A stretch of DNA of 64,000 nucleotides from Blastomyces gilchristii SLH14081 (lineage: Eukaryota > Ascomycota > Eurotiomycetes > Onygenales > Ajellomycetaceae): positions 1,099,705 to 1,163,704 of the forward strand of contig NW_003101670.1 in the NCBI RefSeq assembly GCF_000003855.2, written 5' to 3'. Made by a program: the position numbers and the translations under genes. The notes beneath the pieces are model-generated. The model had not been told where the DNA came from and did not search any database. It saw only the letters and a program-made list of their open reading frames with translations. This document shows positions 49,039-60,000 of this stretch, one piece after another (the first letter of the stretch is position 1; each line of letters starts with the position of its first letter).

Positions 49039-49570
49039 ATAAAATCATGTCTGAAAACATGATCAGAAACTCACTGAGAAGAAAAACAGTTGAGAATATA
49101 CAAGAAGATGAAGAAGATATGTTATTTATAATAATATATTCTGATGATTGTTAGAAGATAAACAAGTTCTAATCATGTATCACAACACATTACACTTATT
49201 ACTAATGAACTGTCTGATATAAGTACTACAATGATACTTGTTATAAGAACAGAGAGTCATCATCAGAAATATGTATAATATGATAGATAAATGAATAGAA
49301 GATGTTGAACAGAAGAAGAAGCAGTAATCTTGAATAAGATGATAATGACATTTGATAATAACAATGATGAAGAAGATGATTGAAGAATGAGAAAAGTTAG
49401 TGAATAAGTGATGTAATATAATGAAAGTTTCTTTGTAAGAGTGTATATAAGATACTAGCTGAATCAGAGATAGATTACATGATTGTGAAACACTAGTAGT
49501 GAGCTAATCTGCATGAAGTTAGAGTGTACAACATGATCATATAAGCATGACTGAATCTAGTGAAGAAGAA

Positions 49571-49737
49571 TGTAATTTGAAAGAATGTATAATCATTAGA
49601 TAATAACACAGCCACTTCTGAACTTGCTTATGAGTGTAAAGAGGCTATAGCAGCCACTAATTAATTTAGCATATAATATATAAGAAGCCGGTGTATGTCT
49701 GTAATTGTACGATGACTCAAGCAACCTTTGAATCATA
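49571..49737 (+). repeat. 3' LTR of Gypsy-1 copy 2 (167 bp), with polypurine tract
   Basis: Runs TGTAATTTGAAAG... to ...TTTGAATCATA, aligned without gaps to 33981-34147. The purine run GTGAAGAAGAA immediately before it (49560-49570) fits a polypurine tract. It carries more transitions than the 5' LTR. Confidence 0.9.
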
Positions 49738-50298
49738 TTATAGTACAGACTATTATTACTGTAAGAAATAAACTGATATATTACTACAGTAAAACTGAAC
49801 AATCTTTTACAGAGTACTATACTGTAGCAGCTCTACTAGATCTCTCTTATTAAGTTAATATCTACACTTCTCAAGATTGAATAGAGAAGAAATAAGACTT
49901 ATATTTTAAATTAGTCTGAGACTACTACAATACTAACTATCAGAGCCCCGGTGGCTGAATGATTAATGCGGCCACCCGGTAGCGCCTTGGCGTGGGAAAC
50001 CAAGACATGTGAGTTCGAAACCCGCAGGGGATACATTAAATCCAGAACTTAAGCACCTCAGGTTTCTAATAAATACAGAGGTGTATAAATCACTTCAATG
50101 AATCACTCTATGTTTCTGAGCTGAGAAGTTATTATTGCATGTATCTAATTGTCACTTCTTTGTATTTTTCTATGTTCTTGTTATCTTGACATGATCTCAA
50201 CACCTGTATTTCCTCCTGTATAATTAACACTTGACCTGTATTTAACATCACGCAAGGACTCATCATAAGCTCCGCTTGCATATGAGTATAATGAAAGA

Positions 50299-50330
<32 letters not shown>

Positions 50331-51212
50331 TAACTATCAGAGATTTAAATAAGTAGATATTCAAGATATAAAGATAGTGAAATACAATTCTCTAATAAGT
50401 AATAATCTTTGATAATACTTTATATTACATAGAACTATAATACTAACTTTGAAACAGAACTTATATACATTGATTATAACTGAAAATCAGATAAAACTAT
50501 ATACTTATAAAACTGAATTTAACTGCTATCTTCAAGATAATCTGATGAATTTATCTATTAAATCAATTCTAGAGTTATAAAAAATTATTAAGAGTATATA
50601 TTCAACTGTTGCACTGATAATATATGATATTTTAATAATTTTATTAGCAGAGATCAGAATGAAGTAAAAGTTCAACTCAAGCTGAAATATTTATCACTAT
50701 CACTGAGAACAATTATAAGAAGAAATAATCAGAAAACTTATAATTGTAAAACATGAAATTATCAGATAGTTTAATATCTCTGATTACAGTATATCAGAGA
50801 AGTGTAGTTTTTGTAAGAAAGTAAAGAATAAACTTACATAAGAATGTATTTAATTATTTCATAAGTATTACTAATAATTGTTATAAAATTCTGATTATAT
50901 CAGCAATCACTGAATGAATTAAATAAGACTGATTTTAATCTTCAGTCTCAGTTTTATTCTGATTTTAATCTTCAGTCTCAGTTTTATTCTGATTTTGAAA
51001 GAATAATTATCTTTTACAGTTTATTCTGAGAAATTACTCTTATTTTACTGTTCTTGAATTAAATCTGATCATTTTTCATATCATTTCTCTCAGATATGAT
51101 ATATTTTCAGATTTTTTTAAGACTTGATTCTGATGAGACTCACGCTAAGAAATGTATGAAATCAGATTAAATGAGATTCAATGTGAAATTCATGATCCCG
51201 CCGGCCAGCCTA
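49738..51212 (-). mobile_element. hAT-like element X, copy 2 (main part), with SINE insertion
   Basis: The right end reads ...CCGCCGGCCAGCCTA on the plus strand, the complement of TAGGCTGGCCGGCGG, a one-base variant of the X/MITE terminus. Its body matches X copy 1 (9174-10200) in reverse. Gypsy-1 copy 2 splits it at 49737/49738 and SINE copy 2 lies inside. A ~30-bp unit (CTGATTTTAATCTTCAGTCT...) is duplicated in tandem at about 50929-50988. The right flank TACTGTGA begins a chromointegrase fragment. No transposase frame is visible. Confidence 0.7.
49945..50328 (+). mobile_element. tRNA-derived SINE, copy 2
   Basis: 384 bp with a perfect 13-bp TSD ACTAACTATCAGA (49932-49944 and 50329-50341). 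The head GCCCCGGTGGCTGAATGA... is ~89 nt, with the B box slightly damaged (AGTTCGAAACC at 50012-50022). The body is homologous to copy 1 throughout and ends ATAATGAAAGAATAG(TAA)n. It carries clear G-to-A and C-to-T changes against copy 1, so it is older or more exposed to mutation. Confidence 0.93.
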
Positions 51213-51669
51213 TACTGTGAACTGTTTATTTCAGTAGAAATTCATTATCTTTATAGACTAGAGTTTATATATAATAATATTAATATATTTATCATAATCA
51301 GATTCTTAGTAATGATTATATTATTCTAACTTGTTAGAATTTACAGTATAAAAGTTATGTCTTAGCTTCTACAGATATCTTATCTATTGAGATAATTCTC
51401 AAGTTAACTTATTCATTTTATCAAAATACTCTTATCACTGAAAATTAAATCAGAGCTTATAGTCTTACTTCTCTAAGTTAATAATTTCTTTAATCTGATA
51501 TTCTCTTTCGCTCTCTAGTACTTTATAAACAGAGTGATAAGTCACACAGTTTTCTTTAAAGAATTTCTTATATTCACAGAGTAAAGAGATTTCAAAAACA
51601 TTATATATCTGTAACTCAGATAATAGTTTTAATCTGTAAAACTATAAATTAACTTTCTTTATAATCTTA
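51213..51669 (-). pseudogene. Chromovirus integrase C-terminal fragment, copy 3A
   Basis: The minus strand matches 53631-54085 (3B) and reads, with stops, as the end of a Ty3/gypsy integrase: GPY/F-type F-Y-x-L-K-L then I-Y-N-F-F-H-I-S-L-L-Y-K-Y-K (the I-H-N-V-F-H-V-S-L-L pattern), then a chromodomain-like stretch (K-E-Y-x-I-K-E-I-I). It stops at X on the left and at a 258-bp LTR on the right. Confidence 0.6.
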
Positions 51670-51927
51670 TGTAAGAATAAGTGCTCGCAGGCGATTATTC
51701 AGGTGTTTGCAGCTTGGTGTGATATGTACTATTAACTACTAGAAGTATTCACAGTAGAAAGATAAAATATAGAAGTCAAATATATAATAGTATTTAAGCT
51801 GAGTTATAAATAGTAGTCATAAACTTCAGTCTATATAGTTGTGTATAGTCAAGAGCTGTTAACTCTATTGATTATATAAGAGATAGAAATAGAGATAAAG
51901 AATTTATAAAAAGTGAGATTTCTTACA
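51670..51927. repeat. 258-bp LTR, second copy
   Basis: TGTAAGAATAAGTGCTCGCAGG... to ...GATTTCTTACA, the same length as the LTR at 26026-26667 without its SINE. It is more mutated in the distal half, less in the first 60 bases. Probably a solo LTR: no protein remnant of the same element is seen on either side, and the flanking 5-mers (TCTTA and TACTC) do not match. Confidence 0.75.
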
Positions 51928-53630
51928 TACTCTCTTCTCTCTAAAACTTTGTCTATGAAGTCTTTCACTGAGTGATTTCATAGAATCAGACTCAGCACTG
52001 TAGTGATACTCACTAAAAACTCTTTATATCTATAAAAAAAACCTCAGTGAGGAAAAATCTCTTATTATTATAAAGAGAAAAGAGTCTGTCACTTAGTTTC
52101 TTATTCTGTAAGATTCTTTATAATCTGCAGATCTTTCTCTGACTATTATACAGATTCATCTCATATCTTTCATACAGAAGAGTTTCAGTTAACTCTTAAT
52201 CATTTCTGTAAAATTCTTGTATAATTATTATATAGATTCATTTCACAGATGAATTACTTTCTGTGAGATTACTCTCATCAAAGAGAAGTATTCACAAGTT
52301 AATCTTTCACTTATTCTTGTGAATTATTATTCTTTGACACTGTAGAATTATGAATCAAGATGTTCGCAATCTGTAATCACTCTTTATAGTTACATAGAAA
52401 GATTCAGGCCTGCAATTCACAGTCACTCTTTGTTTATTAGAGTAATCTGACTGTTCCGCGGAATTACTCATAGTGTAAATAAACCTCTCTAAAGTAGTAT
52501 AAATATATCAGATCTTTCTGCAGAATCTTATCTTCTTTTTTCTTTTTCTATAATAGCTTTCATTTTCATAACTGTAAGTATTCTTATTTATCTGTGAAGT
52601 GTTTTCACTCAGATAATAGAGAGAGAGTGATTCTAACAATATCTGTATATTAATTCAAGAACTTCTCAAGAATTAAAAAAGTTTTCAATTTTAATATCTT
52701 TATAAATAATATCTAATTACTACTAAGCTTCTTATAAGTATCTCTGTAACTTCTCTGATCACTTTTTACTGACTGATAAAGCAGAGATATTATCACTTAT
52801 AACAGTGTCTTTATTTCTCTCAGTCATATCATTATATCTGATCTTCAGACTAGTGATTAACTCTGTATCTCTCTCAGATCAGTCTCTTACTCTCAGCAGT
52901 GTAGTTTCACTCTTTACTATAAATCTCTCTGTAAGTAATTTCTTACAAACTCTAGCTGATAGTTTCTATAAAGCTCTTAGTGCTATTAGTACTCTCTGCA
53001 ACTCTGTAGATCTATAATCACTCTTCTTCTATCTGTATAATCTCTGATCAGATATATGTAAATATGTCTAGATTCTCTATCAACAGTTCTTATATTATAA
53101 TATATTCTCACAATCTTATTATTAATGAGAGATGAGTCTCTGAGTACTTATAAAATTCAGATAATTAAGATAATGAAAATATTATAAATTTGTAATAAAA
53201 GTTAGTCTGAGCAGATTAGCTCTTTCTCTGTATTTCAATGATTTTCAGACTGAATACTTCAGTATAACTGAGAAAGTGAACATAGTTTTATAAGAAATAT
53301 CTAGTTATACATGCAGATAATTAGTTCTTAAAACTTTGTTACAACTGTGTATACTCTGATATCTAACTTTCTTAAAGTCTGTGTATTTCTGATAATCTTT
53401 GTGTCAAATGTAATAATTATCTGTATTATGAATATAATACTCTCTGCTTCTTTGAAGAGAAGAATTAATAGTCACAGAGAAATTGAGTGTTATAGATATT
53501 AAGAATATAAGTGTGAATTTTCTTTATTTTTTCTTTATTAATCTCTAAATTATGTTCACAGCTCTGTTTATTTTTCTTTATTTTTAACTTTAATAATAAT
53601 ATAATTTCTTCTTCTCTTTATATATACTGT
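51928..53630. other. Unassigned AT-rich region, possible LTR-element remnant
   Basis: Repeated blocks containing TATTATACAGATTCAT/TATTATATAGATTCAT and GTAAGATTCTT/GTAAAATTCTT (about 52110-52250) suggest a degraded internal duplication. A promoter-like TATAAATATA is at about 52499. A 70-codon Ser/Leu-rich frame at 52805-53017 has no recognisable motif. A purine tract on the minus strand (AAAGAGAAGAAGAA, 53607-53620) sits just past the chromodomain end of fragment 3B and could be its polypurine tract. Nothing else is recognisable. Confidence 0.4.
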
Positions 53631-54510
53631 GAACCGTTCATCTCAGTAGAAACTCATCATTTTATAGACTAGAGGTTATAAATAACAGTGTTAATATCTT
53701 TATTATAATCAGATTCTAAGTGAAAACTGTACTATTCTAACTTATCAGAATTCACAGTATCAAAGTTATATCTCCGCTTTTACAGATGTCTTATCTATTC
53801 AGATAATTCTTGAGTGAACTTATTTATCTTATCAGAATATTCTTATCACTAAATCTTAAATCAGAGCTTATAATCTCACTTCTCTAAGTTAATGATTTCT
53901 TTGATCTGATATTCTTTTTCACTCTTTAGTATCTTATGAATAGAGTGATGAGTTACAGAGTTCTCTTCTAAGAATTTCTTATATTTATAAAGTAAAGAGA
54001 TATGAAAAAAATTATATATCTACAGCTCAGATAATAGTTTTAATCTGTAGAACTATGAGCTAACTTTCTTCATAATCTTATAAGACTCTATTTATAAAAG
54101 ATTCAGCTTCTTACTAGATCTCTGTATAATAATGTTTTTCAGACTCAGTCAGACTTTATTATCTTTCTTAAAACTCTTTATAATATATTTAAAGTTATAG
54201 TATCTCTTCTGATACTCTTATGTCTTTCTTAAGAATTTATAACCTTTCTTTCAGATATTCTGAATTCTCTCAGCTTATTTACAGATATCATCATATTCTA
54301 TAGTATACTCTTATAAGTTTATCAAGATTATCTACAGATGAGTCTTAGTAAGTATCTTAAAGAGAATTTTATCTATACTGATATACTTTAAGTTGTTATA
54401 TATAAACTCTGTAGGTGATAATCAATGCACTCAGTTATTCTAATTATAATTAACAAAGTATCACAGATACTGTTTTAGTATACTTATCAGATATTCTATC
54501 TAATTATCTG
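53631..54510 (-). pseudogene. Chromovirus integrase C-terminal fragment, copy 3B
   Basis: On the minus strand from about 54200 the frame reads R-S-S-K-K-L-N-L-L and, after a stop, I-E-S-Y-K-I-M-K-K-V-S-S, then F-Y-R-L-K-L-L-S-E-L and F-F-H-I-S-L-L-Y-K-Y-K-K-F, which is the GPY/F module of Ty3/gypsy integrases. A chromodomain-like tail with E-Y-x-I-K-E-I-I and W-F-K follows. The part to 54510 should be more of the integrase but is too mutated to assign. Cut on the right by a MITE. Confidence 0.62.
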
Positions 54511-54748
54511 TAGACTGACTGTTTAACTATATCTGAGACCAGAACTAGAATTTTGAATAGTTTTATTATTAATTCAACTGATCTCATTACACAGTTTTAA
54601 CATTAGATAGTAGTCTTATACTGTCTCAGTGAAACTTACTGTCTACTCTTATCACATTTTTCAAATAAGATCATGATTTTCACTTCTCAATTTAAATTAT
54701 TTTTATTGCTTTAAATGACTTTAAATCTCATTTAAGTGTTATCAAAAA
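54511..54748 (-). mobile_element. hAT-like MITE, truncated
   Basis: Starts TAGACTGACTGTTTAAC, the mutated TAGACTGACCGTGTGACC terminus, and follows the family for about 238 bases, then ends abruptly at 54748 where a solo LTR begins. The other half is not found beyond the LTR, so sequence was lost or rearranged. Confidence 0.8.
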
Positions 54749-55117
54749 TGTCACGCCTCCGGCCGTGTCAAGGCTCTGTTGCGGTTTCACATGACTCATT
54801 ACTTTCATGCGGATGATTTCATTCATTCTGCAGGTCATTTGAACTGGTTTTCAATCACTCTATGACATTATTCAGATATAACATAGAAAGATCTGATTAA
54901 TGAATGTATGTTTCAATCACTGATCCTCAGCCGCTGCAAACATGTGTATATTCTTTCACCCCGAAGCTCCACCGCGTACATCATCACATATGTGTATAAA
55001 TATTCACTTCAATCACTGATTCTTGTACTTTCTCTTTCTTTTCCTTCTTTGACATTTTTCTCTTTGTTATATAAGATCTATATATTATACCGATCTATTC
55101 GGCGTAGGCCTTTTACA
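54749..55117 (+). repeat. Solo LTR related to Gypsy-2 (369 bp)
   Basis: TGTCACGCCTCCGGCCGTG... to ...GGCGTAGGCCTTTTACA. The second half, from about 54930, matches the Gypsy-2 LTRs (AGCTCCACCGCGTACATC, then TATTCACTTCAATCACTG, then the CTATTCGGCGTAGGCC end), while the first ~180 bases do not. A TATAAATA box at 54995-55002 suits the LTR promoter. Little mutated and GC-rich, hence recent. Frame 54908-55123 is incidental. Confidence 0.72.
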
Positions 55118-55690
55118 GATTAGTTTTTACAATCTATTTAAAGAATAAGTTAAAAAACTCTATAAGTTAAACAGAGAATATCAAAGCTGTAATTATTAAT
55201 ATTAGAAAAAGAGATGAGAAATCTGATAAAAACTACTCACAGTGTTTTTAACTATAAGAAAATAACTAAATTCAGAACTGTTTGAGTATTAAAAAATGAA
55301 AATTAATTAGATATAATCTGTAAAAACAGTTATATACTATGTTTGAATATATTTATTTTATTATTATCTTTTTTTATATTTTTTTTTCTATTCTTTTTTA
55401 TTTACTTATTATATTTATCTTTAAAACTTTATTTCTTTTCTTGTATTATGTTACTTTCTAAATAATTTTAAAAGTATCAGAAAATATTAAAAATTCTGTA
55501 ATTTATAAAAGATTTTAATATTCTGTGCTGAAATTTTCTAACTTAGTATATCTCAAATTGATAAATATATTATAATTAGCTTTACAGATACTAGACAAAC
55601 TCTGAGAATTAAAAGTTTTTAAATAAATATTATAGTCTCTGACTATATACATCTATAATTAAAGAATAATAATAATATAACAATAATAAT
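55118..55690 (+). mobile_element. Old, diverged LINE 3' end (copy D)
   Basis: From about 55240 it follows the LINE 3' region: ATAAGAAAATAACTAAATTCAGAA, then AGATATAATCTGTAAAAACAG, then the 3' UTR including the mutated stem (TTAAAAGTTTTTAAA region near 55610) and TATAATTAAAGAATAATAATAAT at 55658-55680. It is far more AT-shifted than copies A-C and E, so it is an older insertion or a different subfamily. 55118-55240 is only weakly similar. No TSD recognised. Confidence 0.75.
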
Positions 55691-55946
55691 ACTTACAGTA
55701 TTTTATAAAATTATAATATAAATTAAAATCTGTAAAAACAGAGCTCTGAAATAAGATTTAAATGATAATATTTATAAAGAAACTGAATAAAAATATATAA
55801 AATAAACTTATTAAGTAAAACTCTAAGTTTTTAACTCTGAAGAAACTAATAACTTTTATTTATTACTTATAAATTACTGTAAGAGTTATAGACTTATAGT
55901 GAATAAATCATTAATCAGATTTATAAGAGTTAGAATAACACAGAAT

Positions 55947-56452
55947 TAGACTGACTACTGAGATTATAAATTTCATGTTTAATTTTATTTGATCTGATCT
56001 TATACATTTCTTAGCATGAATTTTACTGAGACTAGTCATTTAAAAAACCTGCAAAGTGACTATATATCAAATCTTAAAATGAAATCATGACTTGAAAAAA
56101 ATGAGAAAGTGATCTCATTTAATCTCATTTAGTTTCATTCTTAGCATAAAGTTACTATTTTTAGACATTTTAAGGTTTCTTTTAGACTATTTTTAAATTT
56201 TTAAAAAGTAATACTTTTTGATAACACTTAAATGAGATTTAAAGTCATTTAAAGCAATAAAAATAATTTAAATTGAGAAGTGAAAATCATGATCTTATTT
56301 GAAAAATGTGATAAGATTAAACAGTAAGTCTCACTGAAACAGTATAAAACTACTGTCTAATATTAAAACTGTGTAATGAGATTAGTTGAATTAATAGTGA
56401 GACTATCAAAAATGCTGGTTCTGATCTCAGACACAGTTACACGGTCAGTCTA
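55947..56452 (+). mobile_element. hAT-like MITE, heavily mutated
   Basis: 506 bp from TAGACTGACTACTGAG to CACGGTCAGTCTA. The flanking 8-mers CACAGAAT (55939-55946) and CACAGAAC (56453-56460) differ at one C/T position. Most GG, CC and CG sites of the fresh copy at 57933 are changed here, giving a clear before-and-after pair for the mutation process. The ~240 bases between it and 56693 are AT-rich without recognisable content. Confidence 0.9.
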
Positions 56453-56692
56453 CACAGAACAGATTTACTATAAAAGAATAATAGAGTATAAAGAGATTTA
56501 TATCTGACTACTGAGAAAAGAGAGAGAGCTTTACAAGCTTTTATAAATAAAGTATATAATAGAGAGATTAAGAAAAAGAGTCTACTTTATATATTTTAAA
56601 TCAGAATATCTTTATATAAACTATTTTAATAAACTAATATAAAAATTTGAAAAGTTATAAACAGAGTTAATAATGATCTTTTTAAGAGTTTT

Positions 56693-57055
56693 TGTAAGAG
56701 GTCTACGCTAAATAGATTGATATAATATTGATAGATCTTATATAATAAAGAGAAAAATGTTAGAGAAGAAAAGAAAGAGAAAGTGTGAGAGTCAGTGATC
56801 AGAGTTAATATTTATACACATATATAATAGTGTATGTAATGAAGTTTCAGAGCGGAAGAATCTATACATGTTTATAGCAGCTGAGAATTGATGATTCAGA
56901 ATGACTGAGAATCAGAGTATACACATTTATAGCAGCTGAGAATCAGTGATTGAGAATGACTGAGAATCAGAGTGTATATATTTAAGAGTGAAGTGAAAGA
57001 ATCTATGAAGTGTAATAGAATAGTCTATATAATTGATCAGATGCAGTCTGTCACA
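56693..57055 (-). repeat. 3' LTR of Gypsy-2b (363 bp)
   Basis: TGTAAGAGGTCTACGC at the left edge to ...GCAGTCTGTCACA at the right edge on the plus strand. It is much more mutated than its partner at 63100-63462. Two ~54-bp tandem units (GAGAATCAGAGTGTATA type) are visible at 56880-56985. The adjoining minus-strand purine run GAAAGAGAGAGACTAA (complement of 57056-57071) is the polypurine tract and overlaps the pol stop codon. Confidence 0.92.
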
Positions 57056-60000
57056 TTAGTCTCTCTCTTTCAGAAGCAGTTTTCATCAGTCAAGAGCTGC
57101 TGTTTTAGATAATACAGAACTCAGAGTTCAGATCAGTTGATCATAGCTAACTCATTTCATAAGATATTATTGACTGCAGCTGTGAAGTCTCTTATCAAGA
57201 ATATTCTCAATCTCTCACTCAAGCTCATTATCTTCTTCTATGATGCCTGGCAGCTGTCAGTTAAAAGTCAGTTGAGAAGAGAACTGATCAATGACAGCAC
57301 AGCAGAGCAAGCTTGTATAAAAGACATTATGAATCTCTGATAGTATGTCAAGATAGTAGTTATAACTATCTAGAACTTTTATCACTTTATACTTGATATA
57401 ACAGTAATTCAGTGTATGAGATGAACATGTAATCTATATATTCTTAAGATTCAATTATATCAAGTCTTCTATCTTATATTATTCAGTGAGATCTCAGTGA
57501 ATATTGATTTAATTCTCTTAATCTTGTTTCACAGTTGTTATGAAAATCTCTGCTCAGTCACAGATATCTCAGAGCTTTATTACTATATTATCAGTGATCT
57601 GAATTGAACTACAGAGATTCAGTATGAACTGTGTGATCTCTAGAAGATTTAACATCTTCATATAATAACTGTGAGTAAGAAAGAATGAGCTTATATCTGT
57701 TAAAATAGCATCTTATTCATTGATAGCAATCTCTGCATGTAGAAGCAGATCATATCAATCATCTTATAAGTAATTACAGAACTTACAGAGATAGTTCTTT
57801 ATAATCTGAATTGTTTATTCTGATACATCATCAGTCTCAAAGTAATAGATAGTTGACAGACAGTATATAATCTTAAGAACTTGACAGATTCTTATTCAGA
57901 GAGTACTTATAAATTGACAGCTCTGATCTGATTAGACTGGCCGCCGGGACCATGAATTTCACATTTGATCTCATTTGGTCTGGTCCCATACATTTCTTGG
58001 CGTGAATCCCGCTGGGACTAGTCATTAAAAAAACATGTAAAGTGACTATATATCAGATCTTAAAATGAAACCATGACTTGAAAAAAATGAGAAAGTGGTC
58101 TCATTTGGTCTCATTTAGTCTCATTCTTGACATAAAGTTACTATTTTTAGACATTTTAAGGTTTTTTTTAGACTATTTTTAATTTTTTAAAAAGTAACGC
58201 TTTTTGGTAACACTCAAATGAGATTTAAAGTCATTTAAAGCAATAAAAATAATTTAAATTGAGAAGTGGAAATCATGGTCTCATTTGGAAAATGTGACAA
58301 GAGTAGACAGTAAGTCCCACTGAGACAGTATGGGACTACTATCTAATGTTAAAACCGTGTAATGGGATCAGTCGAATTGGTAATGGAACTATCAAAAAAT
58401 CTGGTCCTGGTCTCAGACACGGTCACACGGTCAGTCTAGATCTGATACTATAGATCTCAGTAACTCATGCATTTAATAGAATGAACTCTGTAAGAAGACT
58501 TCAGTAACTTATTCAGTATTTATCTTATTACAAGATTTCAATATTATATCTTTACTTAGTCAGTTAATAATGATCAGAATGTTTCTACAATTCTTACTCT
58601 TAGATAGATTAATAGTAAAGTTAATTACTATATCTTATCAGATTCTATCAGAGATATTAAGTAATTTCAGTAGATCCTTTCTACAGTTCTTTTATAAGAT
58701 AATGAAAGAATAGTAGTTGCAGTTTCAGACAAAGTATCTGATACTGTTTGATATCTCAGATTAATAGAACTCTCAGAAGCTTATTCTATATAGTTATTTA
58801 TAATCTAAATAATCAGTTATATATAAATCATGCATCTCTTACATCATCTGAGTGTGTAAGAGTTCAGAGTGAGGAACTCAGTTTTGTTTATGAAATTATA
58901 GAGTATTATTATTATCAATTGAACATTCTGAGATGTCAGTTTTTATATGTAGTTCTGAGAGAAATTAGAGTGCTTCTTATTGTACTACTTCAGTGAGTGC
59001 TTAGAGAAGTTCATCAGTTTAAGCTGCTATATGTCATAGCTTATCTAATATAGATTCAGAAGAAGTTAAGATATCAGTAATAGTTCTAATTAAAGAAGTA
59101 TATATAGTGTCATGAGCTGTTCTATCTTGATTAACTAGTATCTTCAGGTTCAAGAGTCAGTGCTCTCAGTTTATTCAGTGAGTATCTGTTACATCAGATG
59201 ATATATCTTACTCTCATTGTAAGAGAGTATCTGTCATTGAGTTCTGACTATCAGAATGATAGTGTATTGTAAAATGAAAGTGACTTAAGAACTCAGATTA
59301 TTACATCTGTTATTCAGTGAGTTTATAGATAGTTATAAAGTATTTAAAGTTCTTATAATCTATAACTATCTCAAATTCAGAGATACTTTGAAGTTCAGAG
59401 TCTCATTCTTCTAAACAGTGTATAATTATATGAAGTTTCTTATCATAGATCTCATAATTGCATTCAGTGAGACTCAGTTTCTTAGACATGAAGACATATA
59501 ATTATAGAACATTTTCATTATTATATTATAATATCACTTCTTCTATTATATAGTCAGAGAAATCAGCTTCAACAACTGTCTTATAATTAGAATTAAATGT
59601 TATCAGTAGAGAGATATTAATGAATATCTTCTTCATCTGTATAAATACAGCTTCAGTGTCTGCTAATCATTGAAATACTGAATCTTTCTTAGTAAGTTCT
59701 GTAAGTGATCTTATAATATCTGAGAAGTTTTATATAAATCACTGATAGAAGTTAGTAAATCTGATGAAGCTTTATACATCTTTTATAGTGCACAGAGTCT
59801 TTCATTCAAGAATAGCAGAGATCTTCTCAGAATTCATTTGAATTCTCTTATCAGCTTCTATGATAAAGTCTAGATATTTTGTACTTTTAATCTTAAAATC
59901 ATACTTATCTATGTCTATCAGCAGTTCTACTTTCTATAGTCATTGTAATATCTTCTGCATGTGTTCTTGATATTCTTTCCTGAATTCATCAGTGAAGATG

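Larger units (their letters stand above)
33981..49737 (+). mobile_element. Ty3/gypsy retrotransposon Gypsy-1, copy 2 (both LTRs), split by LINE C
   Basis: Flanked by 167-bp LTRs. Without LINE C and one TSD copy it is about 8.3 kb, long for such short LTRs because of a ~2.2-kb block between pol and the 3' LTR holding an antisense gene. Order on the plus strand: LTR, leader, gag, protease-RT-RNase H (LINE C insertion), integrase with a C-terminal extension, convergent antisense gene, purine tract, LTR. It sits in X copy 2; the target, judged from X copy 1, was near GATAATACTATAG, but the flanking 5-mers are not clean copies. All coding regions are RIP-damaged. Confidence 0.92.

Noticed and set aside
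49945..50033. tRNA-like sequence with A and B boxes (also 26478-26566)
   Set aside because: It is the head of a SINE with target duplications and a tail; the anticodon arm does not fold into a normal 7-base loop, and the sequence continues into the SINE body.
52805..53017. 70-codon Ser/Leu-rich frame, possible gag
   Set aside because: No motif, no second copy and no adjacent LTR in the right place; kept only as a note in the unassigned region.
57137..57340. 67-codon plus-strand frame
   Set aside because: It is the complement of the chromodomain end of Gypsy-2b pol, which is the recognisable protein.
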